NCBI GenBank assembly: GCA_021201185.1
Contig: JAJQFJ010000020.1
Coordinates: 1 to 33,941, forward strand
DNA: 33,941 bases
Source: Clostridiales bacterium
Lineage (GTDB): Bacteria; Bacillota; Clostridia; Oscillospirales; Oscillospiraceae
Direction: 5' to 3'
Positions 1 through 7,071 of the stretch are shown in pieces. The notes under the pieces were generated by a model that was not told the origin of the DNA, made no database searches, and worked only from the letters and a program-made list of their open reading frames with translations. Both the position numbers and the translations under genes were made by a program. Each line of letters opens with the position of its first letter. The stretch's first letter is position 1.

Positions 1-1154
1 TGGACGGCTTCGACCCCACCAAGGGCGTCATCGTCCTGGGGGCCACCAACCGGCCGGAGGTGCTGGACAAGGCCCTGCTCCGTCCGGGGCGGTTTGACCG
101 GCGCATCACCGTGGACCGGCCCAACCTGGCCGGGCGTCTGGCCACCCTCCAGGTTCACACCCGGAAAATCCGCCTGGCGGACGACGTGGATCTGAACAAG
201 ATCGCCCAGGCCACCGCCGGAGCCGTGGGCGCGGACCTGGCCAACCTGGTCAACGAGGCCGCCCTCCGGGCGGTGCGTATGGGCCGTCAGGCGGTGAATC
301 AGAACGACCTGCTGGTCTCCTTCGAGGTGGTCATCGCCGGCACCGAGAAGAAGGGCACCGTCCTGACCGAGAAGGAGAAAAAGCTCATCGCCTACCATGA
401 GGTGGGCCACGCCCTGGTGGCGGCCCGGCAGAAGGGCACGGAGCCGGTCTCCAAGATCACCATCGTCCCCCACACCCAGGGCGCTCTGGGCTACACCATG
501 CAGCTGCCCGAGGAGGAGAAATTCCTCATGGACAAGGAGGAGCTGCGCAGCGAGATCCGCACCCTGCTGGGCGGACGCTCTGCGGAGGAGGTCGTTTTCA
601 ACACCGCCACCACCGGGGCCTCCAACGACATCGAGCGGGCCACCGACCAGGCCCGGAAGATGATCACCATGTACGGCATGGGCGACAAGTACGGCATTAT
701 GGGCTTGGCCACCGTCCAGAGCCAGTATCTGGATCAGAGCTACGGCCTCACCTGCGCCCAGGCCACCGCCGCCGAGGTGGACAGCGAAATTTATGAGCTG
801 CTGGAGCAGTGCCATAAGGAGGCCCGGCAGATCCTGGAGGAGAACCGGGAGCTGCTGGACAAGATCGCCGCCTATCTGCTGGAGAAGGAGACCATCACCG
901 GCCAGGAGATGATGGCCATTATCGAGGGCCGGGACCCCGCCCTGGTGGACAACTATGGGGCCACCCCCGAGGACGGCGCCAACCGCATCCTGGCGGACAA
1001 CAGCAACACCGCCCTCCCCAGCGTGGGCACGGACGGTATCGAAAAGCCCGCCCGGAAAATCTCCATCGTCTCAGAGCCGCCCCAGGCCCCGGAGGGAGAC
1101 CAGCCCGGAAATGGGGACGGAGACGGAGACGCCCCTGCCGACAGCGACAGCTAA
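1..1154 (+). CDS. ftsH: ATP-dependent zinc metalloprotease FtsH, 3' part
   Basis: Membrane-anchored AAA+ protease that unfolds and degrades membrane and regulatory proteins. The reading frame is open from base 3, so the gene starts upstream of the window; the N-terminal membrane segments and Walker A are missing. Visible in order: GATNRPE and LLRPGRFDR of the AAA second region of homology, the AAA lid, then the M41 protease domain with HEVGH (codons at about 396-410; the usual form is HEAGH, and HExxH is all the zinc site needs). The acidic third ligand lies in the ASNDIERAT stretch. After the conserved EGRDP the tail runs about 60 residues and ends in a Gly/Asp-rich stretch, a typical variable FtsH C-terminus. 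The only oddity is the V in HEVGH. A bidirectional terminator follows. Identification is secure; only the 5' end is unseen. Confidence 0.96.
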   Translation, partial: DGFDPTKGVIVLGATNRPEVLDKALLRPGRFDRRITVDRPNLAGRLATLQVHTRKIRLADDVDLNKIAQATAGAVGADLANLVNEAALRAVRMGRQAVNQNDLLVSFEVVIAGTEKKGTVLTEKEKKLIAYHEVGHALVAARQKGTEPVSKITIVPHTQGALGYTMQLPEEEKFLMDKEELRSEIRTLLGGRSAEEVVFNTATTGASNDIERATDQARKMITMYGMGDKYGIMGLATVQSQYLDQSYGLTCAQATAAEVDSEIYELLEQCHKEARQILEENRELLDKIAAYLLEKETITGQEMMAIIEGRDPALVDNYGATPEDGANRILADNSNTALPSVGTDGIEKPARKISIVSEPPQAPEGDQPGNGDGDGDAPADSDS

Positions 1155-1196
1155 AGGCATTATCCTACAAACGTGTCCGTGTTCTGACGAAAAAAT

Positions 1197-1238
1197 CAGC
1201 GGTCTGCACCGTTACGATGCAGGCCGCTGAATTCTTTT
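1197..1238. terminator. Bidirectional intrinsic terminator between ftsH and the isomerase gene
   Basis: CAGCGGTCTGCA at 1197-1208 pairs with TGCAGGCCGCTG at 1218-1229 (12 bp with one G-T). AATTCTTTT follows on the plus strand and GAAAAAA precedes it, giving a U-tract in both directions. It serves the convergent ends of ftsH and the minus-strand gene. Confidence 0.8.
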
Positions 1239-1251
1239 GGAGCGATTCGGT

Positions 1252-2727
1252 TCAGGCGAAGGGATTCTCCGTGGGATAGAGGACGCCCTTAGGCTGGTTG
1301 TAGGCGATGTCGGCGATGCCCAGATACTTGAACACCTCGAACAGCTCCTTCCCACAGTGGTGGAAGGCCACCGCCCCGTGGTGGGGATAGCCCTTCTGCA
1401 CCAGCACGTGGCGGTAGAACCGGCCCATCTCCGGGATGGCAAAGATGCCGATGCCGCCGAAGGAGCGGGTGGGCACGTCCAAAATCTCGCCCTGGGCGAT
1501 GTAGGCCCGGAGCTGGCCCTGGCTGTCGCACTGGAGACGATAGAAGGTGATGTCGCTGGCGGCGATGTCGCCCTCCAGAGTGCCCCGGGTGAAGTCCGGC
1601 TCGCTGTCCTGGGGCTCCAGCAGACGGTGCTGGATGAGCTGATACTTCACTGCCCGGTCTGCGCACATCTTGCATGCCGGGGTGTTGCCGCAGTGGAAGC
1701 CCATGAAGGTGTCGGTGAGCTTGTAATCGTACTTGCCCTTGATGTCCTCGTCGTAGATGTACTGAGGCACGGAGTTGTTGATGTCCAGCAGGGTGACGGT
1801 GTCCCCGGAGACGCACATGCCGATGTACTCGGACAGAGCGCCGTAGATGTCCACCTCGCAGGAGACGGGGATGCCCCGGCTGGCCAGACGGGAGTTGACA
1901 TAGCAGGGCTCAAAGCCGAACTGGTTGGGGAAGGCGGGCCAGCACTTGTCCGCAAAGGCCACGTACTTCCGGCTGCCCTTGTGGTTCTCCGCCCAGTCCA
2001 GCAGGGTCAGCTCAAACTGAGCCATGCGCTCGTTGAGCTCGGGATAGTACCGCCCCTCGCCCATCTCCTTGGCCATGTCGGCGCAGACGTCGGGGATGCG
2101 GGGGTCGCCTGCGTGCTGCTGATAGGACACCAGCAGGTCCAGCTCGGAGTTCTCCTCGATCTCCACGCCCAGCTCGTACAGGCCCTTGATGGGGGCGTTG
2201 CAGGCGAAGAAGTCCTGGGGACGGGGACCGAAGGTGATGATCTTCAGGTCCTTCAGGCCCAGAATCGTCCGGGCGATGGGGACGAACTCGTGCATCTTCT
2301 CCGCCAGCTCCTCCGCAGTGCCGACGGGGTACTCGGGGATGTAGCCCTTGAGATGGCGCATGCCCAGGTTGTAGGAGCAGTTGAGCATTCCGCAGTAGGC
2401 GTCGCCCCGGCCGTTGATCATGTCGCCGTCGCCCTCGGCGGCGGCCACGAACATGCAGGGGCCGTCAAAGTATTTGGCGATGAGGGTCTCCGGGGTCTCA
2501 GGGCCGAAGTTGCCCAGGAACACCACCAGGGCGTTGACCCCGGCCGCCTTCACGTCGGCCACTGCCTTGAGCATATCCTTCTCGTTCTCCACAGTGATGG
2601 GGCACTCGTACAGGCCCTCACCATAGGCGGCGGCGATGTTCTTCCGGCGCTGGGTGGACAGGGCAATGGGGAAACAGTCGCGGCTGACGGCAATGATGCC
2701 GAGCTTGACCTGGGGAATGTTAATCAT
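1252..2727 (-). CDS. L-fucose/L-arabinose isomerase family protein
   Basis: A 491-residue protein resembling the FucI/AraA superfamily of Mn-dependent aldose-ketose isomerases, probably cytosolic. Candidate metal/catalytic residues are Glu291 (CEVDIYG), Asp315 (LLDINN) and a His near 449-457 (GYPHHGAVAFHH), in the order found in FucI. It is shorter than classical FucI (about 590 aa) and matches the shorter, mostly uncharacterised 'fucose isomerase-like' group, so the true sugar is unknown. The chosen ATG at 2727 follows AAGGAGG with 8-nt spacing; the longer open frame to 2784 lacks a ribosome site. No sugar kinase, aldolase or transporter lies beside it, so the context gives no substrate. A promoter lies at 2804-2832. 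Family call is firm; the exact reaction is inferred. Confidence 0.8.
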   Translation of the reverse strand: MINIPQVKLGIIAVSRDCFPIALSTQRRKNIAAAYGEGLYECPITVENEKDMLKAVADVKAAGVNALVVFLGNFGPETPETLIAKYFDGPCMFVAAAEGDGDMINGRGDAYCGMLNCSYNLGMRHLKGYIPEYPVGTAEELAEKMHEFVPIARTILGLKDLKIITFGPRPQDFFACNAPIKGLYELGVEIEENSELDLLVSYQQHAGDPRIPDVCADMAKEMGEGRYYPELNERMAQFELTLLDWAENHKGSRKYVAFADKCWPAFPNQFGFEPCYVNSRLASRGIPVSCEVDIYGALSEYIGMCVSGDTVTLLDINNSVPQYIYDEDIKGKYDYKLTDTFMGFHCGNTPACKMCADRAVKYQLIQHRLLEPQDSEPDFTRGTLEGDIAASDITFYRLQCDSQGQLRAYIAQGEILDVPTRSFGGIGIFAIPEMGRFYRHVLVQKGYPHHGAVAFHHCGKELFEVFKYLGIADIAYNQPKGVLYPTENPFA

Positions 2728-2803
2728 GGCGTGTGTCCTCCTTGTAAAAATCAAAATGGGACGTTCTCCCGGCGTGCGGGGCAAGCCCCCAATTCTATTG
2801 TAC

Positions 2804-2832
2804 AGTATATCATGACAGAGGGAAAATGAAAA
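2804..2832 (-). promoter_or_regulatory. Promoter for the isomerase-family gene
   Basis: On the minus strand TTTTCA (2827-2832), a 17-nt spacer and TATACT (2804-2809) preceded by TGA, an extended -10. It lies about 75 nt upstream of the ATG. The -35 is weak, 4 of 6. Confidence 0.55.
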
Positions 2833-2905
2833 CCGGCTTTTCGTGGAATTTCACCGACAATTTTGCGCTTTTGGAAAAAGAGATGAAATGACCCGGTTTC
2901 CATGC

Positions 2906-2933
2906 TTGACAACCAATACAGAATCGCTATAAT
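2906..2933 (+). promoter_or_regulatory. Consensus sigma-A promoter for the MATE gene
   Basis: TTGACA (2906-2911), a 16-nt spacer and TATAAT (2928-2933): both hexamers are perfect. It predicts a start near 2940 and a leader of about 110 nt before the GTG at 3051. Confidence 0.85.
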
Positions 2934-2955
2934 CTGTCGTGGTAAAATACCGCAA

Positions 2956-3003
2956 CTCCGTCCCGCAGAGGTGCCAATGCCCTTGCCAGTCTGCGGGACG
3001 GAG
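2956..3003 (+). promoter_or_regulatory. Perfect 14-bp stem-loop in the MATE leader
   Basis: CTCCGTCCCGCAGA (2956-2969) and its exact reverse complement (2990-3003) flank a 20-nt loop. It lies between the consensus promoter and the ribosome site. No U-tract follows, so it is not a simple terminator. It could be an RNA switch, a protein-binding site or a stabilising 5' structure. I cannot assign it to a known riboswitch class. Confidence 0.6.
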
Positions 3004-3050
3004 CCTAGTATGCCTGATATGAAAGGCAATGCAAAAGGAGGAGAAAACAA

Positions 3051-4418
3051 GTGCAATCATCCAGCGCGCTTCACGAGAACAAAATGGGCACCATGCCGGT
3101 GAACCGGCTGCTGCTGACCATGGCGCTGCCCATGATGCTGTCCATGCTGGTGCAGGCCTGCTACAATGTGGTAGACAGCATCTTTGTCTCCATGCTGGGA
3201 GAGGACGCCCTGACGGCGGTCTCCCTGGCGTTTCCGGCACAGAATATTATGATCGCCGTGGGCACCGGCACCGGCGTCGGCATCAACGCCATGCTCTCCA
3301 AATCTCTGGGGGAGGGGGACGAGGCCACCGCCAACCGGGCGGCCAGCAACGGCATCTTCCTTGCCTTCTGCTCCATGGCCGTGTTTATGGTGCTGTCCCA
3401 GACGGTGGTGCGGCCCTTTTACGCCAGCCAGGTGGCGGAGGACTCTGCCATCCTGGAGTACGGGGTGAGCTATCTCACCATCTGCGCCCTGCTGTGCCAG
3501 GGGATGTTCCTTCAGCTGGTCTTTGAGCGGCTGCTCCAGGCCACGGGACATACGGTGCTGAGCATGATCTCCCAGATGTCCGGAGCCGTGGTCAACATCA
3601 TTATGGACCCGGTGCTCATCTTCGGCCTTGGCCCCTTCCCGGAGCTGGGGGTGGCGGGAGCCGCCGTCGCCACCGTCCTGGGCCAGTTCGTGGGGGCCGC
3701 CGTGGTGATCGGCCTGAACTTCCGCTGCAACGAAGAATTGCATTTTGTAGTGCGCAACTGGTTCCGGCCCCACGGCCCCACCATCCGGCGCATCTACGTT
3801 GTGGGCGTCCCCTCCATCATTATGGCCTCCATCAGCTCGGTAATGACCTACGGCATGAACCTGATTTTGGGGGCCTTCTCCTCCACCGCTATGGCGGTGC
3901 TGGGAGTGTACTTCAAGCTCCAGTCCTTTGTCTTTATGCCCGTCTTTGGCCTGAACGGGGCGCTGGTGCCCATCATTGCCTACAACTTCGGCGCCCGGAA
4001 GCGGGACCGGATGATCACCACCATCAAGCTGGGCATCTTCTACGCCATGTGCTTCATGCTGGCGGGTATGGCGGTGTTCGAGCTGCTCCCCGCCCAGCTG
4101 CTGGGGCTGTTCAACGCCTCGGACTATATGCTGGAGATCGGCGTCCCCGCCCTGCGCACCATCGCATTGAGCTTCGCCTTTGCGGGCTACTGCATCGCCT
4201 GCGGCACCGTGTTCCAGGCCCTGGGCAACGGCCTCTACTCTATGATCATCTCCATCGTCCGCCAGCTGGTGGTGCTGCTGCCGGTGGCCTGGCTGCTGGC
4301 CCAGACCGGCGTGCTGGACTATGTGTGGTGGGCCTTCCCCATCGCAGAGCTGGCCAGTCTGTGCCTGAGCACCTGGTATCTGGTCAGGATCAACCGGAAG
4401 ATCATCTCCAAGGTGTGA
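3051..4418 (+). CDS. MATE family multidrug/Na+ antiporter
   Basis: A 455-residue polytopic membrane protein of the MATE exporter family, which pumps cationic drugs or metabolites out against Na+ or H+. The N-terminal stretch MALPMMLSMLVQACYNVVDSI and the central NIIMDPVLIFGLG match family signatures, and two homologous six-helix halves can be followed. The GTG start is chosen because AGGAGG sits 8 nt upstream; an internal ATG at codon 12 lacks a ribosome site. Expression is from a consensus promoter through a leader with a perfect stem-loop, suggesting that a ligand or a regulator controls it. Substrate cannot be told from sequence. A bidirectional terminator closes the gene. Confidence 0.93.
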   Translation: MQSSSALHENKMGTMPVNRLLLTMALPMMLSMLVQACYNVVDSIFVSMLGEDALTAVSLAFPAQNIMIAVGTGTGVGINAMLSKSLGEGDEATANRAASNGIFLAFCSMAVFMVLSQTVVRPFYASQVAEDSAILEYGVSYLTICALLCQGMFLQLVFERLLQATGHTVLSMISQMSGAVVNIIMDPVLIFGLGPFPELGVAGAAVATVLGQFVGAAVVIGLNFRCNEELHFVVRNWFRPHGPTIRRIYVVGVPSIIMASISSVMTYGMNLILGAFSSTAMAVLGVYFKLQSFVFMPVFGLNGALVPIIAYNFGARKRDRMITTIKLGIFYAMCFMLAGMAVFELLPAQLLGLFNASDYMLEIGVPALRTIALSFAFAGYCIACGTVFQALGNGLYSMIISIVRQLVVLLPVAWLLAQTGVLDYVWWAFPIAELASLCLSTWYLVRINRKIISKV

Positions 4419-4423
4419 CCCCC

Positions 4424-4472
4424 AAAAAAGCTGCGGCCCTCCGACGGTTTTGCCGTCAGAGGGCCGTTTTTT
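4424..4472. terminator. Bidirectional terminator between MATE and HAD genes
   Basis: CGGCCCTCCGACGG (4434-4447) pairs with CCGTCAGAGGGCCG (4453-4466), one mismatch. Six A precede and six T follow, so it works on both strands. The stop codon of the minus-strand HAD gene overlaps the T-run. Confidence 0.92.
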
Positions 4473-5109
4473 ATTGCCTTTCGTCTGTCAGCTCCCGGAA
4501 GGAGCGGATGTACCCGTCGCAGAAGCCCCGCATCTCCGCCTCCTGGTGGGCAAAGCAGCGATCCCACACGCCGATGACGGTGTAGCCTGCGGCCTTGGCC
4601 CCCCGGCAGGACACCGGGGAGTCGTCGAAAAAGGTGATTTCCTCTGGAACCACCCCCAGCCGCCGGGCGGCCTCCACAAAGGCGGCGGGGGACCGCTTCT
4701 CCATGTTCAGGTCCTGAGCATACACCACCTGGGAGAGGTAGCGGTCAAAGCCGTGACGCTCCAGAGCCAGGCGGCACAGAGACGGCTCCGCCGAGGTGAA
4801 CAGAGCCATCCGTTCTCCCGCCCGGCGGCACTGCTCCAGATAGTCCAGCGCCCCTTCCTTGGCGGGGATGGTGCGGCCGTAGCCCTCCCGGGCCATGTCC
4901 AGCCACTCCTCCATGATCTCCTCCGGGGACTCCTCCAGGTGGCAGTAGTCCCTGGTGAACTGGGCCGCCTGGGGGAAAATGGCGTGTACCACCCCGTCGT
5001 TGTATTCCTCCGTCCAGGGGAGGCCACGCTTTTCCAGAAATGCGACGTCGATGTCCCTCCACAGGCTGGTGGAGTCGATCAGCGTCCCGTCCAGGTCAAA
5101 CAGCTTCAT
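4471..5109 (-). CDS. HAD-superfamily phosphatase, phosphoglycolate-phosphatase-like
   Basis: A 212-residue cytosolic HAD hydrolase. Motif I is DLDGTLID with nucleophile Asp5 and Asp7; motif II is Thr105/Ser106; motif III is Lys138; motif IV is FFDDS with Asp162-163. The segment between motifs I and II is a helical C1-type cap, as in PGP/beta-phosphoglucomutase relatives. The start overlaps the stop of the upstream glycosylase gene as ATGA (5106-5109), so translation is probably coupled. A house-cleaning phosphatase acting on damaged nucleotides or 2-phosphoglycolate would fit a DNA-repair partner, but that is inference; the substrate is unknown. Confidence 0.85.
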   Translation of the reverse strand: MKLFDLDGTLIDSTSLWRDIDVAFLEKRGLPWTEEYNDGVVHAIFPQAAQFTRDYCHLEESPEEIMEEWLDMAREGYGRTIPAKEGALDYLEQCRRAGERMALFTSAEPSLCRLALERHGFDRYLSQVVYAQDLNMEKRSPAAFVEAARRLGVVPEEITFFDDSPVSCRGAKAAGYTVIGVWDRCFAHQEAEMRGFCDGYIRSFRELTDERQ

Positions 5110-5735
5110 GTCTCTTCCTCTCCATAGTAAAACCGCCAGGGGAAGTCTGCGGCCTCCTCTGCGTAGTCGATGCCGATTCGTTTGCCGGTGCGGATGGGCC
5201 GGTACTCCTCATAGGGGGGCAGGCCCAGACCGGCGTCCTCTGTCACCCACAGCTCCGGCCCGGTCAGGGGCAGGCCGTTTTGAGCCCGGGTCAGGGCCAG
5301 GGCCCTGCACAGCTTCCCCGGCCCGTTGAGGAAGTTTTTCCTCTGATAGGGGGTGAGGGCCTCCCACTCCCTGCCGTACCGCAGCCGGGACATGGTCTCC
5401 CGTCCCAGCACCGCCTCCCCGCCCCGGATGAGGACGGCAGAGGGCTCCCCCTCCGGCTCGGTGACGAAGTTAAGACAGTGGTACATCCCGTAGATCAGGT
5501 AGATGTAGGCCGTCCCCGGCGGGGCGAACAGGGTCTCCGTCCGGGATGTGCGCCGGTACTGGTAGGCGTGGCAGGCCTTGTCCATCCGGCCCACATAGGC
5601 CTCCGTCTCGCTGATGCGCACCGCCAGCAGCTCATCCCCGTACCGGCGCACCAGCAGCTTGCCCAGCAGAGCGCGGGCGGTGTCTACCGTGTCCCCGGCG
5701 TAGAAGTCGGCGGGGAGGGGGCGTGGTTGAGGCAT
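5106..5735 (-). CDS. 3-methyladenine DNA glycosylase, AAG/MPG family
   Basis: A 209-residue base-excision enzyme that removes alkylated purines (3-methyladenine, hypoxanthine) from DNA. The family block ETEAYVG..D.ACHAY is present with catalytic Glu45, followed by RTETLF and the YLIYGMYHCLN segment that shapes the base-flipping pocket. Length matches the bacterial AAG family (about 200 aa). The ATG follows AAGGAGGG at good spacing. It heads a two-gene unit with the HAD phosphatase (ATGA overlap). It may be reached by read-through from the ferredoxin gene past the hairpin at 5768-5796; no separate promoter was recognised. Confidence 0.92.
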   Translation of the reverse strand: MPQPRPLPADFYAGDTVDTARALLGKLLVRRYGDELLAVRISETEAYVGRMDKACHAYQYRRTSRTETLFAPPGTAYIYLIYGMYHCLNFVTEPEGEPSAVLIRGGEAVLGRETMSRLRYGREWEALTPYQRKNFLNGPGKLCRALALTRAQNGLPLTGPELWVTEDAGLGLPPYEEYRPIRTGKRIGIDYAEEAADFPWRFYYGEEET

Positions 5736-5767
5736 GGGGGTCCCTCCTTTCTTCCTACAGGCACAGC

Positions 5768-5796
5768 AAAGCCCGGCAAGCAGCTTGCCGGGCTTT
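5768..5796 (-). terminator. Hairpin after the ferredoxin gene, probable terminator or attenuator
   Basis: AAAGCCCGGCAAG (5768-5780) and its exact complement (5784-5796) with a 3-nt loop. The U-tract on the minus strand is short (CTTTGCTG), so termination may be partial, letting some transcripts enter the glycosylase gene. It could equally act as an mRNA 3'-end stabiliser. Confidence 0.6.
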
Positions 5797-5813
5797 GGCT
5801 GTATGAACAGGAA

Positions 5814-5984
5814 TCAGTCCTCTTCGATAGCTCCCATGGGGCAGTTGCCAGCGCAGGTGCCGCAGGAAATGCAGGTATCCGCATCGATGACATAGCTGGT
5901 CTCGCCCTCGGAGATGGCGCCCACGGGGCAGTTGTCAGCGCAGGTGCCGCAGGAAATGCAGGAATCCGTGATCTTATAGGCCAT
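5814..5984 (-). CDS. 2[4Fe-4S] ferredoxin
   Basis: A 56-residue clostridial-type ferredoxin, a cytosolic low-potential electron carrier for anaerobic redox enzymes. It has two CxxCxxCxxxCP clusters (ISCGTCADNCP and ISCGTCAGNCP) separated by a short linker. The ATG at 5984 follows AAGGAGG with about 8-nt spacing. The two cluster halves are almost identical as DNA: about 35 bases around each CISCGTC block differ at only a couple of positions. That points to a recent internal duplication or gene conversion rather than the ancient duplication alone. It has its own promoter at 6016-6043 and a hairpin after the stop. Confidence 0.96.
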   Translation of the reverse strand: MAYKITDSCISCGTCADNCPVGAISEGETSYVIDADTCISCGTCAGNCPMGAIEED

Positions 5985-6015
5985 GACAGTAACCTCCTTG
6001 TCTGGTGTTGTCCTT

Positions 6016-6043
6016 ATTGTAGCACGCCGCGGGGAAAAATCAA
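6016..6043 (-). promoter_or_regulatory. Promoter for the ferredoxin gene
   Basis: Minus-strand TTGATT (6038-6043), 16-nt spacer, TACAAT (6016-6021) preceded by TGC, an extended -10. It lies about 32 nt upstream of the ATG. Confidence 0.7.
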
Positions 6044-6350
6044 GTGCGAATTTTGAAAAAGGTTGGATAAAATCGGGTTAGCAGGAGCAAACTGCAATTA
6101 AAACGATGAAAAAGTTGGTGAGACAAATGAAAAGAAGCAGTTTTCCCCGGAAGCCGGGGCGGAGGTTCGAGCAGGAATTTTCCTCCACCCTGACCCCGGA
6201 CGTCAACGGCGGGGAGCGGAGCCTCCCCCACAGCCGCAGAGGGGCGCAACAGGAGAAGAACGGGCAGAAACAGAGGTAGCCGGGTCCCCGGCCCCAGGAG
6301 AGGGCGCTCACTTCCGGGAAGCTGATTTACAATTTTATGACAAAACTCTG
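6044..6350. other. Stretch without a confident gene
   Basis: About 300 bases between the ferredoxin promoter and the next promoter. One ATG-started frame of 57 codons (6106-6279, plus strand) encodes a very basic peptide beginning MKKLVRQMKR. The nearest SD-like AGGAG is about 19 nt upstream, too far to be useful, and I recognise no family. Small GC-rich palindromes (CCCCGG/CCGGGG near 6137-6151) are present. I see no tRNA or repeat of the kinds found elsewhere in the window. The small frame is possible but weak. Confidence 0.3.
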
Positions 6351-6379
6351 TTGAATCTTGAAGGGGTTTATGATAGAAT
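6351..6379 (+). promoter_or_regulatory. Promoter for the small P-loop gene
   Basis: TTGAAT (6351-6356), 17-nt spacer, TAGAAT (6374-6379) with TGA before it as an extended -10. The ATG at 6436 is about 50 nt below the predicted start. Confidence 0.72.
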
Positions 6380-6435
6380 ATCTCCATAGCAATCCCACCC
6401 GGGTCATCGGGTGTAATTTAAAGGAGTGACTGATT

Positions 6436-6846
6436 ATGGTTAGAGTTATCATGGACCACAAGGGTTCTGGCAAGACAAAGCAGTTGATCGATCTGATCAA
6501 TTCCGCGGTTCTCACGGAGCACGGCAACGTCGTCTGCATCGAGTGGGACCGGGAGTTGGTCTATGCGATTCATTATCATATCCGTCTGATCGAGGCCAGC
6601 GACTTCTATCTGCCCAATTTTGAGGTGCTCAAGGGCTTCGTCAGCGGCCTTTATGCAGGCAACTACGACATCACCCATATCTTTATCGACAACCTGAGCA
6701 AGGTCGTCCCCATCAAGGACGCCAACCAGATCGAGGAGTTCCTGGACTGGATGGACCGGTTCAGCGAAAAGAACGGCCTGAAGTTCACCATCACCATCTC
6801 CGCCGACGCCGATACTGCCACCGACGGCATCAAGAAGTATATATAA
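6436..6846 (+). CDS. Small P-loop ATP-binding protein, function unknown
   Basis: A 136-residue soluble protein with GSGKTK at residues 10-15 (a P-loop; the first Walker A glycine is replaced by Asp) and a Walker-B-like IFIDN at about 82-86. This gives a minimal RecA/AAA-type nucleotide-binding core with no added effector domain. It is much shorter than twitching or DNA-packaging ATPases, so it may work with a partner or sense nucleotides. AAAGGAG precedes the ATG. It is a single-gene unit with its own promoter and a strong terminator. I believe similar short P-loop proteins occur in Clostridia, but no function can be assigned. Confidence 0.8.
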   Translation: MVRVIMDHKGSGKTKQLIDLINSAVLTEHGNVVCIEWDRELVYAIHYHIRLIEASDFYLPNFEVLKGFVSGLYAGNYDITHIFIDNLSKVVPIKDANQIEEFLDWMDRFSEKNGLKFTITISADADTATDGIKKYI

Positions 6847-6866
6847 AAGGCAGACGCCCGGTTTGC

Positions 6867-6899
6867 AAACGCCTCCGCAAGGATTGCGGGGGCGTTTTT
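6867..6899 (+). terminator. Intrinsic terminator after the P-loop gene
   Basis: AAACGCCTCCGCAA (6867-6880) pairs with TTGCGGGGGCGTTT (6884-6897), one G-T pair and a 3-nt loop, followed by T's to 6899. Confidence 0.9.
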
Positions 6900-6931
6900 C
6901 CTGTTTGGGGCGAATTTTGCCGACTTCCCCC

Positions 6932-6960
6932 TTTTCAGACGGACCGGATTGTGATATGAT
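6932..6960 (+). promoter_or_regulatory. Promoter for queT
   Basis: TTTTCA (6932-6937), 17-nt spacer, TATGAT (6955-6960) with TGA in front as an extended -10. The predicted start near 6967 coincides with the first base of the structured leader. The same weak -35 plus extended -10 style is seen upstream of the isomerase gene. Confidence 0.6.
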
Positions 6961-6966
6961 ACCTCC

Positions 6967-7061
6967 GACCGGTTCTCCCACCCGGTCCAACCGGCGCGCT
7001 CCGGCAGAGTGCGCCGCTGTGCAGAGGGCAACGCCCTCTGTACTCTAAACCTAAAAGGAGG
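6967..7061 (+). promoter_or_regulatory. Structured queT leader, candidate preQ1 riboswitch
   Basis: Three hairpins in a row: GACCGG/CCGGTC (6967-6972 with 6982-6987), CGGCGC/GCGCCG (6992-6997 with 7011-7016) and CAGAGGGC/GCCCTCTG (7022-7029 with 7033-7040). An A-rich tail then reaches the SD GGAGG at 7057-7061. Loop 1 contains TCTCC, which can pair with that SD (five pairs, one wobble) to form a pseudoknot that would hide the ribosome site. QueT imports queuosine precursors, and from memory preQ1-III riboswitches were described upstream of queT in Oscillospiraceae relatives. The class is not proven from sequence alone. Confidence 0.55.
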
Positions 7062-7071
7062 CTATTCTGTC

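Noticed and set aside
1237..2829. 530-codon open frame on the plus strand
   Set aside because: Shadow of the isomerase gene, which has family motifs, SD and promoter.
6106..6279. 57-codon basic ORF
   Set aside because: No SD at useful distance and no family recognised; recorded only in the note on that stretch.
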